A DNA stretch of 24,006 nucleotides from Chara braunii. Taxonomy: Eukaryota; Streptophyta; Charophyceae; Charales; Characeae. The position numbers and the translations under genes were made by a program. The notes under the pieces are model-generated. The model searched no databases. It was not told the DNA's origin and worked only from the letters and a program-made list of their open reading frames with translations. Shown piece after piece: positions 1-9,103 of this stretch; the first letter of the stretch is position 1; every line of letters starts with the position of its first letter. The DNA lies in NCBI GenBank assembly GCA_003427395.1, contig BFEA01000856.1, positions 445,931 to 469,936 on the forward strand, written 5' to 3'.

Positions 1-339
1 GCGTTCCCGGAACACCGGACCCCCTTCGCGCTTCGGGGGAGCGAGGGGTGCGCAGGCTTGGTGTTGTGGTCATCGAGGGGGTGGGGCAGACCCCCTTCAT
101 CCCCCACAGCACAAAGGGGGTCCGGTGTTCTGGGAACGCCGGACCCTCCTCGGTGCTGCTAGAGGGAGGGGGAGGGACGGACATGAAACGCCGCGGGGTT
201 CCGTCGGGGACGCGGGCGAGGGAGGGGTCCGGCCAACTACCGTGCCGACAGGCACGCTGGTGGGGTCTGCTATTTAGGGGACGCCAAACCCGCACACGCA
301 ACGGTCGTGGTACGCCGGACGTCTATGGAACGAGGGTCG
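1..339. repeat. GC-rich repeat-derived sequence without a recognisable gene
   Basis: This stretch is GC-rich and has scattered copies of the core GGAACRCCGGACC (9-21, 133-145 and, just beyond, 357-369). The same core is the heart of the 50-bp tandem repeat that follows, so this is probably a diverged part of the same repeat family. Open frames here are low-complexity Arg/Gly/Pro-rich readings of GC-rich DNA and show no domain. I see no coding signal. It may be the 5' or subterminal region of whatever element carries the large gene downstream, but that is inference. Confidence 0.5.
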
Positions 340-590
340 GGGTGTCGGGCGTCTAGGGAACACCGGACCCCTTTTCAGATGTGGTCGGGGGTCGGGCGTT
401 CTGGGAGCAAATGACCCCCTTTCATAAATGCCCCGAGGGGGGCGGGCGTTCTGGGAACGCCGGACCCCCTTTCATAAATGACGGTCGGGGGTCGGGCGTT
501 CTGGGAACGCCGGACCCCCTTCCATAAACGACGGTCGGGGGTCGGGCGTTCTGGGAATGTCGGGCCCCCTTCCATAAACGAGGGTCGACT
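340..590. repeat. 50-bp tandem repeat with hairpin core
   Basis: Equivalent positions of the core recur at 404, 454, 504 and 554, giving an exact 50-bp period, with a diverged unit before them (core at 357). Each good unit runs from a TTCATAAATG-like or TCCATAAACG-like segment through GGTCGGGGGTCGGGCG to a core GGCGTTC-TGG-GAACGCC. That core is a 7-bp stem with a 3-base loop, followed by GGACCCCCT. The hairpin is intact in the units at 444-460 and 494-510 and decayed in the outer units. Upstream open frames that run through this block are a product of the repeat and should not be read as protein. Confidence 0.85.
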
Positions 591-611
591 CCACATGCGA
601 AGCGCTTCCGT

Positions 612-1946
612 TTGTTCCTCGTTTGTTCTTTGCTTGTGCGTTTCCTTTGTTTGTGGCCTCTAGCTCAACCTGCTGCTTCGTCCTCTCGGGCATATGGCAG
701 ATCAAAAATCTACAACAACAAACCATGGGCTCTGGATTGGGTTGGTGGTCTGCATAGGCCTGGGTGTGGGGTCGTCATCTTCTTGAGCGACGACAATGGT
801 GCGACGTGGTTATGCTGTGGGGGTGTTGAGAAATCTGAGAGCGCCAGGAATACCTACGACGAGAGGACGTTCAGGACCTTCTTTCTTACATCAGTTTTCG
901 ACAAGGATGGGACAAATTGGGTCAAGGAACACAAGAAGGTCGGCCTTGACTTGCGGCTCTTTCAAGGCTACGGCGTCAAGGCGTTCTCCATGAAAGCGTT
1001 TGACGTGCGCGGGGACGGCACCGAGCTTCGCATGCTGACTGCGAAACAGTTCCTCAGTAGAACAAACAGCTACCTCGTCACTGGCTGCCTTCCTGTCGTT
1101 GAAAGTTCCTTGGAACTCACCAAACCCTTGGTGAAATTCAGCAGCCCGGCGGACCAACTGCCAGGCGTTGTTAAGGAGTATAGGGAAGCCTTCTCGAGGC
1201 TGCCTCTGGACCAACAAGCCGACTGCGCTTTCGTGCCCTTTGCCACGAGCTCGAGGAAATCGCGACAGACGCCATCCGCGCCGGTTGGGAAGAGGAAACA
1301 GTTGGCTGCTTGTCCAGCTCCGCCTTTGCTAGCCGCGTCACCCTCGCCCTTGCCCACGGTGAGGGGAGGTCACGATATCGCTCAATGTTCCAGCGAGGCT
1401 ATGGAGTACGATGACAGAAATTTGTACGGACGCAATGTTGCGCGTGACAGTGCCCAGGAAGGTGCGACTGCCCTCACTGAGCAAAACGAGGAGGAAGAAG
1501 ATGGGGGAAGTTGCGGTCCACGTGAAAACGACGGTGATGACGAGTATACGGACATTGGGGATGAGAACATGCAGGACCAAAATATGCTTGGCGATGACGA
1601 CGTCGGTGTCACGTCGGAGCATGGCCCTGGCGACATCCCCATCGGTTCTGTGGGAGCGGTTGTTGGTCGACCCTTATCGTTCCCTGCAATATGGCATTCG
1701 CAAGGCGGGAGTCAGGGTGGGCACGACTCGCAGGAGCATGGAGGATCAAAGTCGAGGAAAAGGACAAGAGAAACTTCTCCTTCTGCTTCCGCTCACAAGA
1801 GACAAGCGAGGACTGACGTTGTTAATGAGGCTCGTGGAGCTCTGGTGGCATCCCAGGAGGCGAGACCTCCTCGGAAGAGCAGCCAGGGGGAAGATCTGGT
1901 GGTTGTGGCGGCGGCCGTGGTGGCACAAGAAAAGGTAAGCAGATAG
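612..1946 (+). CDS. Large-protein N-terminal exon(s), unknown function
   Basis: This is an open frame of about 440 codons. The 612 boundary is a TTG, and the frame is open even further upstream through repeat DNA, so the true start is not determined. The first in-frame ATG is near 990, so either the start is there or an upstream exon feeds in. Residues roughly 25-220 look like a folded domain rich in aromatic and charged residues that I do not recognise. Residues 220-440 are low-complexity, with Ser/Pro stretches, an acidic Glu/Asp block (about 290-330) and basic patches suggesting a disordered nuclear linker. The frame stops at 1944-1946, but a splice donor (AAAG then GTAAGC) lies at 1934/1935. 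The protein probably continues in the next frame as one product. Function unknown; a gene carried by a mobile element is possible. Confidence 0.5.
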   Translation: MFLVCSLLVRFLCLWPLAQPAASSSRAYGRSKIYNNKPWALDWVGGLHRPGCGVVIFLSDDNGATWLCCGGVEKSESARNTYDERTFRTFFLTSVFDKDGTNWVKEHKKVGLDLRLFQGYGVKAFSMKAFDVRGDGTELRMLTAKQFLSRTNSYLVTGCLPVVESSLELTKPLVKFSSPADQLPGVVKEYREAFSRLPLDQQADCAFVPFATSSRKSRQTPSAPVGKRKQLAACPAPPLLAASPSPLPTVRGGHDIAQCSSEAMEYDDRNLYGRNVARDSAQEGATALTEQNEEEEDGGSCGPRENDGDDEYTDIGDENMQDQNMLGDDDVGVTSEHGPGDIPIGSVGAVVGRPLSFPAIWHSQGGSQGGHDSQEHGGSKSRKRTRETSPSASAHKRQARTDVVNEARGALVASQEARPPRKSSQGEDLVVVAAAVVAQEKVSR

Positions 1947-2032
1947 TGAGGGCTGAAGAACTGCGGGACTCAGGGGATGAGGGCGAGGGAGTTGGCCCTT
2001 GCATGCCCGACGATGATGATGAACCGCTTCAG
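1935..2032 (+). other. Candidate intron joining the two large frames
   Basis: The donor GTAAGC at 1935 follows an in-frame Lys codon. An acceptor CGCTTCAG ending at 2032 has a pyrimidine-leaning run before it. Removing these 98 bases joins the upstream frame in phase with the downstream one and skips both the TAG at 1944 and the GTG pseudo-start at 1946. Other in-phase AGs exist at 1980-1981 and 1986-1987 but would give introns of only about 50 bases. A simple frameshift mutation is the alternative explanation. A spliced transcript would decide. Confidence 0.4.
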
Positions 2033-5000
2033 CACGCTGCGCCCATCGACACAACGCGGTGTTTCTTCCTCGAGTACGATGAGCGGGGTTTTGCTAAGCA
2101 AAAAGTCCTTCCTGTTCTTGTGGACATCATGAAAATCAAACGCATTCCCCGCGGGAATATTCTTTTCAACCACCGCTCTTTGTCTGCGAACATTGTGCGA
2201 GGCATCGTGAATGCCATCGAGAGTTCCATCACCACGGAACCGAGGGCGTGGGATAGGCCTGAGCTCGTGCTTGCACCGGTTGACCGCAACGACATTGTTG
2301 GCGAGCAGGGTAGGCGGATAACACCGACCGAATTCTTCGAAAGAGACTCCTCGGAGTTCGATTGGTATGCTGTTTGTGGTCAGCATACGTTCGAGGCCAT
2401 GAAGACATTGGTAAAAAAGGACTCTCCGACAGTCGACGTCTATGGCCTTCCCGCGTACTCTAAGGTGCGGGTCGTCTATTTTGGAGATGCGCAGACTCGA
2501 GGGTATTTCAATGTCTCCGCCTTCGACAACACGCGCGAAAATCGGGTCATGATGTTGTCCTTCAAGGATGCTGTCCGTGATATGAGGCAATGGTGGATCG
2601 AAAACCATCGAATCGAGGCCCCGAAAGGCAAGGTCAATGATAAGGATGCGGTCGCCGTTGCGCACCAAAAGAAGTGGCATAATTTCTTAAGGGCCTCCAT
2701 GGGGAAGGCATGCGACAAGGCGTTTGTGAAGCAGGCGCTTGAGAATGAGTACAGTAAGGATTGGAGCAATAAACTCTGTGGCTACATGAACCTCGCCATA
2801 TCCACCGAGGCTGTGTGGCCACTGGTCGAGAAGTTCTTCGAGATGTTCAACGAGGGGAAGCTGCGAGCTGGCGATGGTAAAATACCGCTTGACATGCCGG
2901 GTAGGATGGAGGGGCGCCAGCCAGGCCTGTACACCGACGAGACGAAGGGGCAAAGAACATTATACCATTGCATATACGCGAGAGATGGTCCCAAAGGCTC
3001 CACCGTGTCGTGGAAGGATCTCTGTCCTTCCTACTTTAAAAATTTTGGGGATTTGACGTGCCGCGAGAAGGAAGTTGCACTGCTCCTCCTCATGAAAGGG
3101 GAGGTGGTCGCGACGAACGTCAAGGTTATGCCTCCGAGAGTGAATACGGAGTGCCTCCTCGACATCATGCGCAAGGAACGGTACATGGTCCGTATGTTCA
3201 ACTACGTTGTTTTTCGCGCCGAGGGAAGGGTGGACGATGAGTGGAATGATGCCTTCTTCATGTCATACAAGGACCTCAAAGACAGGTATGGGCTGAACGG
3301 TCTGTGTGCAGCTGAATGGGAGAAGGAACGGGACAAGCTGCATGTCAGCAAAGTAAAGACAGTCCCTCGACGGCTTGGAGGGGTGGAGGAGGCAAGGCAA
3401 GGATCAAGCTTGGGCCCTACGGCGGCAATGTATAAGGAGGCTCCGTTCCACTTTAAGGTGTTTGTATACACCTCAATCGATAAGCTCGATCTGCTTCCGG
3501 CGGAGGTCAAAAGGGTCGCCTCCAGCGCACGTCATATCGTGTCGGATAAACTTAAAAAACAAACAACATTGCTACCGGTGTGCATGCCATTGAAGGAAGT
3601 GCTAGCTGCGCCAGACGACATCGTCGCTGCAGCGCAAAAAATAACCTGCAGGGCCGTCATCCTTGACATCTCCCCCGCTAACTTCTGCACGACATGGACC
3701 TCTCAAGAGTTCGACGCTCTGCACTCTATGGTGACTAAGTGTTGTGGCGTTAATGGGGTTCTTTTTGTCTTCACACCACAGAAGGTGCAAAGTGATATTC
3801 TGCGTTGCTCATTCCAGTGGGAGGACATCGAACTCATCCTCGGGACCTGGAAACGGGTGGACAGGCCATCGAATGACATCACGAGGTATGGCAATATCGC
3901 TACGGCGAGTCGAGACATGATGGCCATTGTCCTGCACGCGGAGGGAGGGGATCTCAGAAAGGTCACGGTCGCACCCCGCCTTGTCAATGACCTCACAAAC
4001 GTGCATGTTGTGGAGGACAAGTTCGGGAAGTGTCTGGGGAAACATGGTGGCATAGAGGGCGATGAAAGTGTGGTGTATTCCATCTGGGAGCGAGAGCCTT
4101 GCAAGTTGCGTTCGTTTTGTGGGTCATTCGTCGGGGAGGCAGAAGGTGTGCTTTTATTGGGTAGGGCGCACGCGGGTCTTGTGTGGGAATTCTTACTGGG
4201 AGGGAATAATGTCATTGCATGTGATGAGTCGGCAAAGGACATTGCATACTTGACAAAGTTCATCGATATACTTGTCAAGGACGACAGATTCAACTGCCAC
4301 ATCGAGAAACCACGATGCAAACATCGCCCGAACAGGGACATGTTCCACAAGTTGGGGCCTAAGAGACTGAAGGTGTGGGAATACTTCTTCCGCGATATGC
4401 CACAAGGACGGCTTGACGGGAAATATATATACAGGAAAGCAAAGGCAACAGAGACCCTCAAACATTATCACGGTGCTCTCACTGGCGCCTTTGAGACTTT
4501 TGTTGCTCGATGCGAGATCCTCAAGTTCGATCTTCGCAAAGACAAATTGATGTCCAAGGACTACGCGGAACTCGCGAAATCGGGCGATGGCTTTAACCCC
4601 GTCGACAGCGAGGAAGATTCTTCGGACTCCGACCTCGAACTGGGCGAGGACACATGTGTTGAGGTTCCGCGCGGTGGAATGGTGCAAGCTCACGATGACG
4701 GAACTGTCCATTCGCACGAAGGGTCCATCCCGATGGCCGCCCCAAGCGTCGCCTCAATGGTGGCCCCGTCGGAGAGTGCTGCATTGCAAGATATTGGAAG
4801 ATGCGGTGGCAATGAAGAAGACGACATAGAGATATCAGGCAAGGCGTCGACGCTCGCACCAGGCGATGCAATTCCTTCAGACTACTGTGCTGACCCGGAC
4901 ACGATATATTTCTTGGAGGGCAAACACACTCACACAGGCGAGGATCAGTGGGGCCATGACATCATATGGCATGAGGGCGTTTTACAGCTGTGCATCCAAG

Positions 5001-5749
5001 ATTGGGAGTGGAAGATGGCGGTGAAATACACAAGCGGTTGGAAGACTTTTCGCCGGATGTCAAAGGACATCTGGTTGAAAACGACGGAACTCGCAATCCT
5101 GCATCACGTGCGCGTCGAGAATCCAGAGCAGAGCGAGGCCGCCATCAAAGCCAAGGCCGAAGAATTGTTTCATGTCTTGCGCGACAATCGGCAACTGGAG
5201 TACAGCAACAAATTTTATGCCCTGCGCTCCAGTTCCTCACGCGGGTCAATCAACTGGAAGGTTGATCAAACCACCAAAACCTTGGAGGGGAGCTGCTCTC
5301 ATGATTTCATGCCTTCGGCTGACCCGGCCTCTGTGGCCGTGCAAGCAGGGCACAGAGGAGATGACGGGACTACTGCTGTCGGACCTCAAGAGGTTGACAT
5401 CACGTCTAAGCTGCAAATATCGAAAAAATCCATCTCGATCGCCGCGGCACAATCGTCCTCACCCATTGATGTGTCAACGACGTTGCCGCCGGATGCTGGT
5501 GCCACGTACGGGAGTTTATTGATAATAAATGCTGCAATGCAAGGCAGATCCGAGATCGAGTCAGAGTTTGATGTTGGGCCGAGCGTGGCCGAGAGTCAGT
5601 TGCAACTGTCTTTATGCACTGGCAAAGGTGATGCACAATCACCGCTGACATCACAGGGAGGGGCCGGTGGGGATGGCGGGAAGGGAGGGGATGTGGAGGG
5701 AATGCACCGTTCTCGTAACCTCGACACCTTAACCGCTGATATTGATTAA
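1946..5749 (+). CDS. ParB-like + degenerate DNA-methyltransferase-like protein
   Basis: This 1,267-codon frame has no internal stop. It opens at GTG, so its real beginning is probably the exon junction near 2033. Residues about 55-215 resemble the ParB/sulfiredoxin-like fold: a conserved strand with IPRGN and NHRSLS, then a helix, then PELVLAPV, then WYAVCGQHTFEAMK (the GxHR-type motif with His for Arg), then a segment ending FDNTREN before a helix. Residues about 560-790 resemble a beta-class N4/N6 DNA methylase: DISPANF at 574-580 where DPPY is expected, a helix and GVLFVFTP strand, an ILGTW segment, and at 736-744 LLLGRAHAG followed by VIACD where the FxGxG and acidic motifs fall. Both key motifs are altered, so catalysis is doubtful. 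Residues 890-1000 are acidic and disordered. The C-terminal 100 residues are Ser/Gly-rich after a helical segment. ParB plus methylase fusions are known in phages; the assignment here is by eye and moderate. Confidence 0.5.
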   Translation: MRAEELRDSGDEGEGVGPCMPDDDDEPLQHAAPIDTTRCFFLEYDERGFAKQKVLPVLVDIMKIKRIPRGNILFNHRSLSANIVRGIVNAIESSITTEPRAWDRPELVLAPVDRNDIVGEQGRRITPTEFFERDSSEFDWYAVCGQHTFEAMKTLVKKDSPTVDVYGLPAYSKVRVVYFGDAQTRGYFNVSAFDNTRENRVMMLSFKDAVRDMRQWWIENHRIEAPKGKVNDKDAVAVAHQKKWHNFLRASMGKACDKAFVKQALENEYSKDWSNKLCGYMNLAISTEAVWPLVEKFFEMFNEGKLRAGDGKIPLDMPGRMEGRQPGLYTDETKGQRTLYHCIYARDGPKGSTVSWKDLCPSYFKNFGDLTCREKEVALLLLMKGEVVATNVKVMPPRVNTECLLDIMRKERYMVRMFNYVVFRAEGRVDDEWNDAFFMSYKDLKDRYGLNGLCAAEWEKERDKLHVSKVKTVPRRLGGVEEARQGSSLGPTAAMYKEAPFHFKVFVYTSIDKLDLLPAEVKRVASSARHIVSDKLKKQTTLLPVCMPLKEVLAAPDDIVAAAQKITCRAVILDISPANFCTTWTSQEFDALHSMVTKCCGVNGVLFVFTPQKVQSDILRCSFQWEDIELILGTWKRVDRPSNDITRYGNIATASRDMMAIVLHAEGGDLRKVTVAPRLVNDLTNVHVVEDKFGKCLGKHGGIEGDESVVYSIWEREPCKLRSFCGSFVGEAEGVLLLGRAHAGLVWEFLLGGNNVIACDESAKDIAYLTKFIDILVKDDRFNCHIEKPRCKHRPNRDMFHKLGPKRLKVWEYFFRDMPQGRLDGKYIYRKAKATETLKHYHGALTGAFETFVARCEILKFDLRKDKLMSKDYAELAKSGDGFNPVDSEEDSSDSDLELGEDTCVEVPRGGMVQAHDDGTVHSHEGSIPMAAPSVASMVAPSESAALQDIGRCGGNEEDDIEISGKASTLAPGDAIPSDYCADPDTIYFLEGKHTHTGEDQWGHDIIWHEGVLQLCIQDWEWKMAVKYTSGWKTFRRMSKDIWLKTTELAILHHVRVENPEQSEAAIKAKAEELFHVLRDNRQLEYSNKFYALRSSSSRGSINWKVDQTTKTLEGSCSHDFMPSADPASVAVQAGHRGDDGTTAVGPQEVDITSKLQISKKSISIAAAQSSSPIDVSTTLPPDAGATYGSLLIINAAMQGRSEIESEFDVGPSVAESQLQLSLCTGKGDAQSPLTSQGGAGGDGGKGGDVEGMHRSRNLDTLTADID

Positions 5750-6043
5750 AAGGGTGAGGGTGGGTGAGGCGGGAGGGGTGCAAGTGGAGGAAGAGAATCC
5801 AGTGATATGATTACAACGTCACCTCTGCCTTGTTGAACGAAATTGTGTAATTGACTTGGTTCGTTGTTTTGTTTAAAACAGAATTCGTATTAGTCTCCGT
5901 AGGCACCACTTCTACATCGTTTTTCTATTTATGTATATTTTTTTTTTCACCTCAAATTTTTAATAGACCTGAGATGTTTAGATTGAGTGCCCGTCTCGAC
6001 TTGCAGTAACAAATCGTGGTGGGATCGTATGTGTTGTATTGTA

Positions 6044-6045
<2 letters not shown>
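5750..6045. other. AT-richer spacer / possible 3' UTR
   Basis: After the TAA of the large frame the composition changes from about even to AT-rich. There is a short GGGTGAGG/GGAGGGG purine tract, then T-rich stretches (for example 5933-5948). No frame, RNA gene or repeat stands out. It could hold the 3' UTR and polyadenylation region of the large gene, but I see no clear AATAAA-type signal that would fix an end. Confidence 0.3.
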
Positions 6046-6268
<223 letters not shown>

Positions 6269-6507
6269 CGTTTGTTGCGACATGGACGTGTGTGTGCGGA
6301 CGTACTATACAAGGATGGTCGATCGATGCGAGGAATGAATGACTGCATATGTGAATAACGTTCATACAAGTAAAATATTAGAGAAATAATGAAAACATGC
6401 CTTGCATGCATCAGCTCTCACAAAACGTTTGGCCATGCACTCACAATAGTTGCCCCGTCCACCCGCGTGAATGTCCTCTTCCTCATCGTTTGTGGTGTGC
6501 AGTACAA

Positions 6508-7338
6508 ATGACAACAACGGATACAAGATTGTGCAAAAAAGGATGGACAATGCATCTAGCAACTTCGTCTTTATCGGACAGGGAGATGGCAGCACTAGCG
6601 CATATCATTCGTGAATACGGGAATAGGTATCCCGTTGTCAGCACACAAGATGCGCACAATAACGAAGTGTTGCAACTCACTCGCAACGATTTCCTTTTAC
6701 TCGCCGTCGAACAACAGTGGTTAAACGACAACGTGATCAACTTTTATCTCAACCTCGTAGCATTAGACAACTGCTGTAGAATATAGCATGTAAAATGCGA
6801 CGCGGATAATGAAATAGTCATTAGAGAAGGAAACGGTCGCATTCCCAGAGTATCAGTGCATAACTCGTTTTTTTTGGTCAAACTTTTCGATAATGAGATG
6901 AGATATAGAGGCCGAGAGGTAGAACGCTGGTACCAGGATGTAATTATAAGTGACATGGATTTGATTATTGATCCTTTCCATATCGCACACCAGGACCAAT
7001 GGACCTTGGTCGTGGCTGACTTGAGGAGGAGGAAATTCGAATTTTACGACCCCCTCGACCCCGACAAGGAGTTCGCGTTAAAAGTGACCGGCGGATTCGC
7101 AAAGTTTTTATTCGAAAGATCGAAATCGCAAGGCAAAGAGGTGGACACGAGACCATTCAATCACATATGGAATGCAGAGCGCATTCCAAAGCAATATGAC
7201 ACGAACGAATGTGGGGTCTTTGTACTCACGTACTCGTCACTTTTGGCACGGGGCCAACTTCCGCCTTTCTGTTTCACCGTAAATGACATACCCGCTATAC
7301 GTCGTTGGATGGCATTGGACACAGTGGCTCACGAGTAG
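6508..7338 (+). pseudogene. Ulp1/C48-like cysteine peptidase, one TAG, His-to-Gln
   Basis: SUMO-protease-fold peptidases cleave ubiquitin-like modifiers. The frame carries WLNDNVINFYLNL (about 6718-6759), the Ulp1 substrate-groove motif, then NSFFLVKLF, then a core around QWTLVVADL, FYDPL, QYDTNECGVFVLTY. The expected catalytic residues are His before Trp (here CAA, Gln, at 6997), Asp (7048), the oxyanion-hole Gln (7192) and Cys (7210, in ECG rather than DCG). The His is therefore missing from its usual place; a His four codons upstream is the only near substitute. A TAG at 6784 splits the frame, which stays open on both sides in the same register. I start at the ATG at 6508; an earlier in-frame ATG exists at 6397, and a splice acceptor-like GTGTGCAG just precedes 6501. 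C48 peptidases are often carried by plant transposons, so it may belong with the large upstream gene. Confidence 0.7.
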
Positions 7339-7473
7339 TGTGTACGTGATATTATGTACTATGATTGCGAAGGGAGCGGACGTGGTTGGCACCAGATGGC
7401 GCTTGACAAAAAACAATGTATATAAGGTGTTAATTATTCCTCGGTGCACTGTGTCACTTGCCCCTTGCATGGT
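7339..7473. other. Spacer with a TATA-like box
   Basis: This short AT-rich spacer follows the peptidase stop. TATATAAGG near 7419-7427 matches a eukaryotic TATA box, but no convincing gene starts in the next 300 bases, only minisatellite. I give it as an isolated sequence match. Confidence 0.2.
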
Positions 7474-7615
7474 ACCTTACACCTTACACCTTACCCCATA
7501 CACCTTACACCTTACACCTTACCCCTTACACCTTACCCCTTACACCTTACCCCTTACAACTTACCCGTTACACCTTACCCCTTGTACCTTACCCCTTATA
7601 CCTTACCCCTTACCC
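7474..7615. repeat. 7-bp minisatellite (TTACMCC)n
   Basis: About 20 heptamers alternate mainly between TTACACC and TTACCCC, with a few variants (TTACAAC, TTACCCG, TTGTACC). Because two units make 14 bases, all three forward frames stay open and read as Leu-Thr-Pro-Tyr repeats; this is not coding. The period matches that of plant telomere repeats but the sequence differs. Confidence 0.95.
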
Positions 7616-7727
7616 GTCACACCAAAATGCCCATTTGTAATGGTTTTTGCACTTCAATCATTTCAAAAATGACAATTTCAATTTCGTTCAAAAAATATAA
7701 AATGTCCGTTTTGAAGAAATCGCTGTT
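7616..7727. other. AT-rich spacer before the LTR array
   Basis: AT-rich sequence with several A and T runs. I see no gene, repeat unit or RNA structure in it. Confidence 0.3.
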
Positions 7728-7757
7728 GAAGGGACCTCGCTCATGAGGGGGGGGTAG
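7728..7757 (+). mobile_element. Remnant of retrotransposon internal 3' end with PPT
   Basis: This 30-base stretch aligns with 17611-17640, the segment directly before the second LTR. Both share GACCTCGCTC, then A/T, TGAGGGGGG and the G-rich purine tract, ending exactly where TGTGATAACC begins. A normal 5' LTR is preceded by host DNA, not by a polypurine tract. This LTR therefore once lay 3' of another internal region, as expected for a tandem array or recombined elements. Confidence 0.75.
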
Positions 7758-9057
7758 TGTGATAACCCGTCCAAACACACACTGAAACACACAACTGATT
7801 TCTGAGTTTTGCTCATAGCCTGAATGCCCTACACAGTTCCCCACCTGCTACGTCTGTGTGTGTGTGTGCTTGCTGAACTGTATATGTGTCTGAGTGCTGG
7901 TTAGCTTGCGTGTGTGTCCGTGCCTGTGTGAGTGCTGGTTGGTACGAGTGTGCATGTGTGTGGCCGGCCACGACACTTGTTCGTTCGTTGGGCCCTCAGG
8001 GCCGGTACTTACCTGTGGCCGTGGCTTCGAAGGGTTGCAGCGGGGAAAAAACAGTCAAGTAGCGGGTAGGCCGGTACCGCACCCGGCAGGGGGGTAAATA
8101 TGCAGGTACCAGAAGCCGAGCAGAAGAAGACAAAAGTGGCATTTTTAGAGGCCGGTAGTGTAGGCTAGGTCTAGCCGGTACCAGTCTGAGTCTAGGGCCT
8201 GTAGGGGCAATATCAAAGTCTGCAATGGTGTTCCCTCCAAAAGGAGGAGGAGGTACCGGTTGCTTGGGAAGGCCAGCGGCCTGGAAGTCACCGCCCAAGA
8301 GGCAAAGCAGGCCGCTATATCTTCCGGTCGGGAGGAAGAGCCGGCCTCTTTTTTGGTGTGCAAGTTTGGCGACACACTAGTGGAGCGCTGGAGGGAGCAG
8401 CGCTGGGCTGGAGCTGCGCTGCTGGGGAGGAAGAAGAAGGACCGAGGGAGGAAGAAGGAGGAAGGAAGGAGGAAGGGGGAGGAGCGCCAGGGGTTCTCAC
8501 CTGGCTATGGTGGCGGCCATCTTCATCACCTTGGTGGGCGCTGCAGCAAGGAGTCCCCAGCCGAGGAGAGCCACACCAAGAAGCTTCAAGGCAGGGTTGG
8601 GCATGGCGGCCAGAGCCTAAGCAGCCATAGCTGCTCTGGGTTGTCCTTTGGACATCTGAACAAGGCCTAGTAGTCCGCCATACCCTCGGCCTATAAGAGT
8701 GAAGACAGGGAGAGGCGGCCATGGCTATGGTGGACCTTGAACGATACCTGCAGTAGAAGACGAACTCAGACATGATTCAGGACCAGTCATTCAACATTGT
8801 AACATTATTTCTTGTATGAATAAGAGGAGGGGGAGATAAGAAGGAGGAGATTGTTGGGCGAAGAAGAAGAGCCTTGTCATTGTCTTTGCTGGTGTACATC
8901 TTCTTCTTCTTCCTTCTTACTTCTTCTTCTTCGTTCTTACTTCTTCTTCTTCTTCTACTCCTCCCTCTCCTCTCAAGTTCATTCATTTCTTTCTGCAATT
9001 GGATGACATTGTACTCTTCAGTTGATGTGTATCTCGAAATTGGCCAGGGTCATAACA
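7758..9057 (+). repeat. LTR, copy 1 (1,300 bp)
   Basis: It starts TGTGATAACC and ends GGTCATAACA; the ends form an imperfect inverted repeat (TGTGATAACC against TGTTATGACC). Alignment with 17641-18906 runs end to end. It contains TG-rich sequence, purine-rich GGAAGGAGG stretches, a TATA-like CTATAAGAG at 8690-8698 that is mutated to CTATGAGAG in copy 2, an AATAAG near 8818 that could serve in polyadenylation, and a TTC-rich tract (8897-8957). Open frames inside it are not genes. Confidence 0.93.
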
Positions 9058-9070
9058 TTCGTATCAGAGC
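9058..9070 (+). promoter_or_regulatory. Primer-binding site, initiator Met tRNA
   Basis: Immediately after the LTR end comes TTCGTATCAGAGC, one base off TGGTATCAGAGC, the standard plant retroelement site complementary to the 3' end of initiator Met tRNA. Copy 2 has the complementary damage (TTGGTATCCGTGC): it keeps the GG but loses the CAGA. The ancestral site is therefore clear although neither copy is perfect. Confidence 0.88.
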
Positions 9071-9103
9071 GGATTCTACTTGCTGGTGAGAGTTGAATTT
9101 GCT

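Noticed and set aside
3703-4717. Reverse-strand frames of 174-252 codons under the large gene
   Set aside because: Shadow frames of a long forward coding region with no recognisable domain.
7480-7612. CRISPR array
   Set aside because: The units are contiguous heptamers without spacers, in a eukaryotic context; the 50-bp repeat at 340-590 likewise has no unique spacers.
7444-7672. Leu-Thr-Pro-Tyr repeat proteins
   Set aside because: Translation of the 7-bp minisatellite; open in all three frames.
7340-7757. Host target-site duplication for the full-length retrotransposon
   Set aside because: GGTAG precedes the first LTR, but the second LTR is followed by primer site and leader, so no matching duplication can exist in the window.
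8145-8773. Frames inside the LTR on both strands, repeated at 18028-18524
   Set aside because: The same regions in the two LTRs differ by frame-breaking indels, so no protein is conserved.
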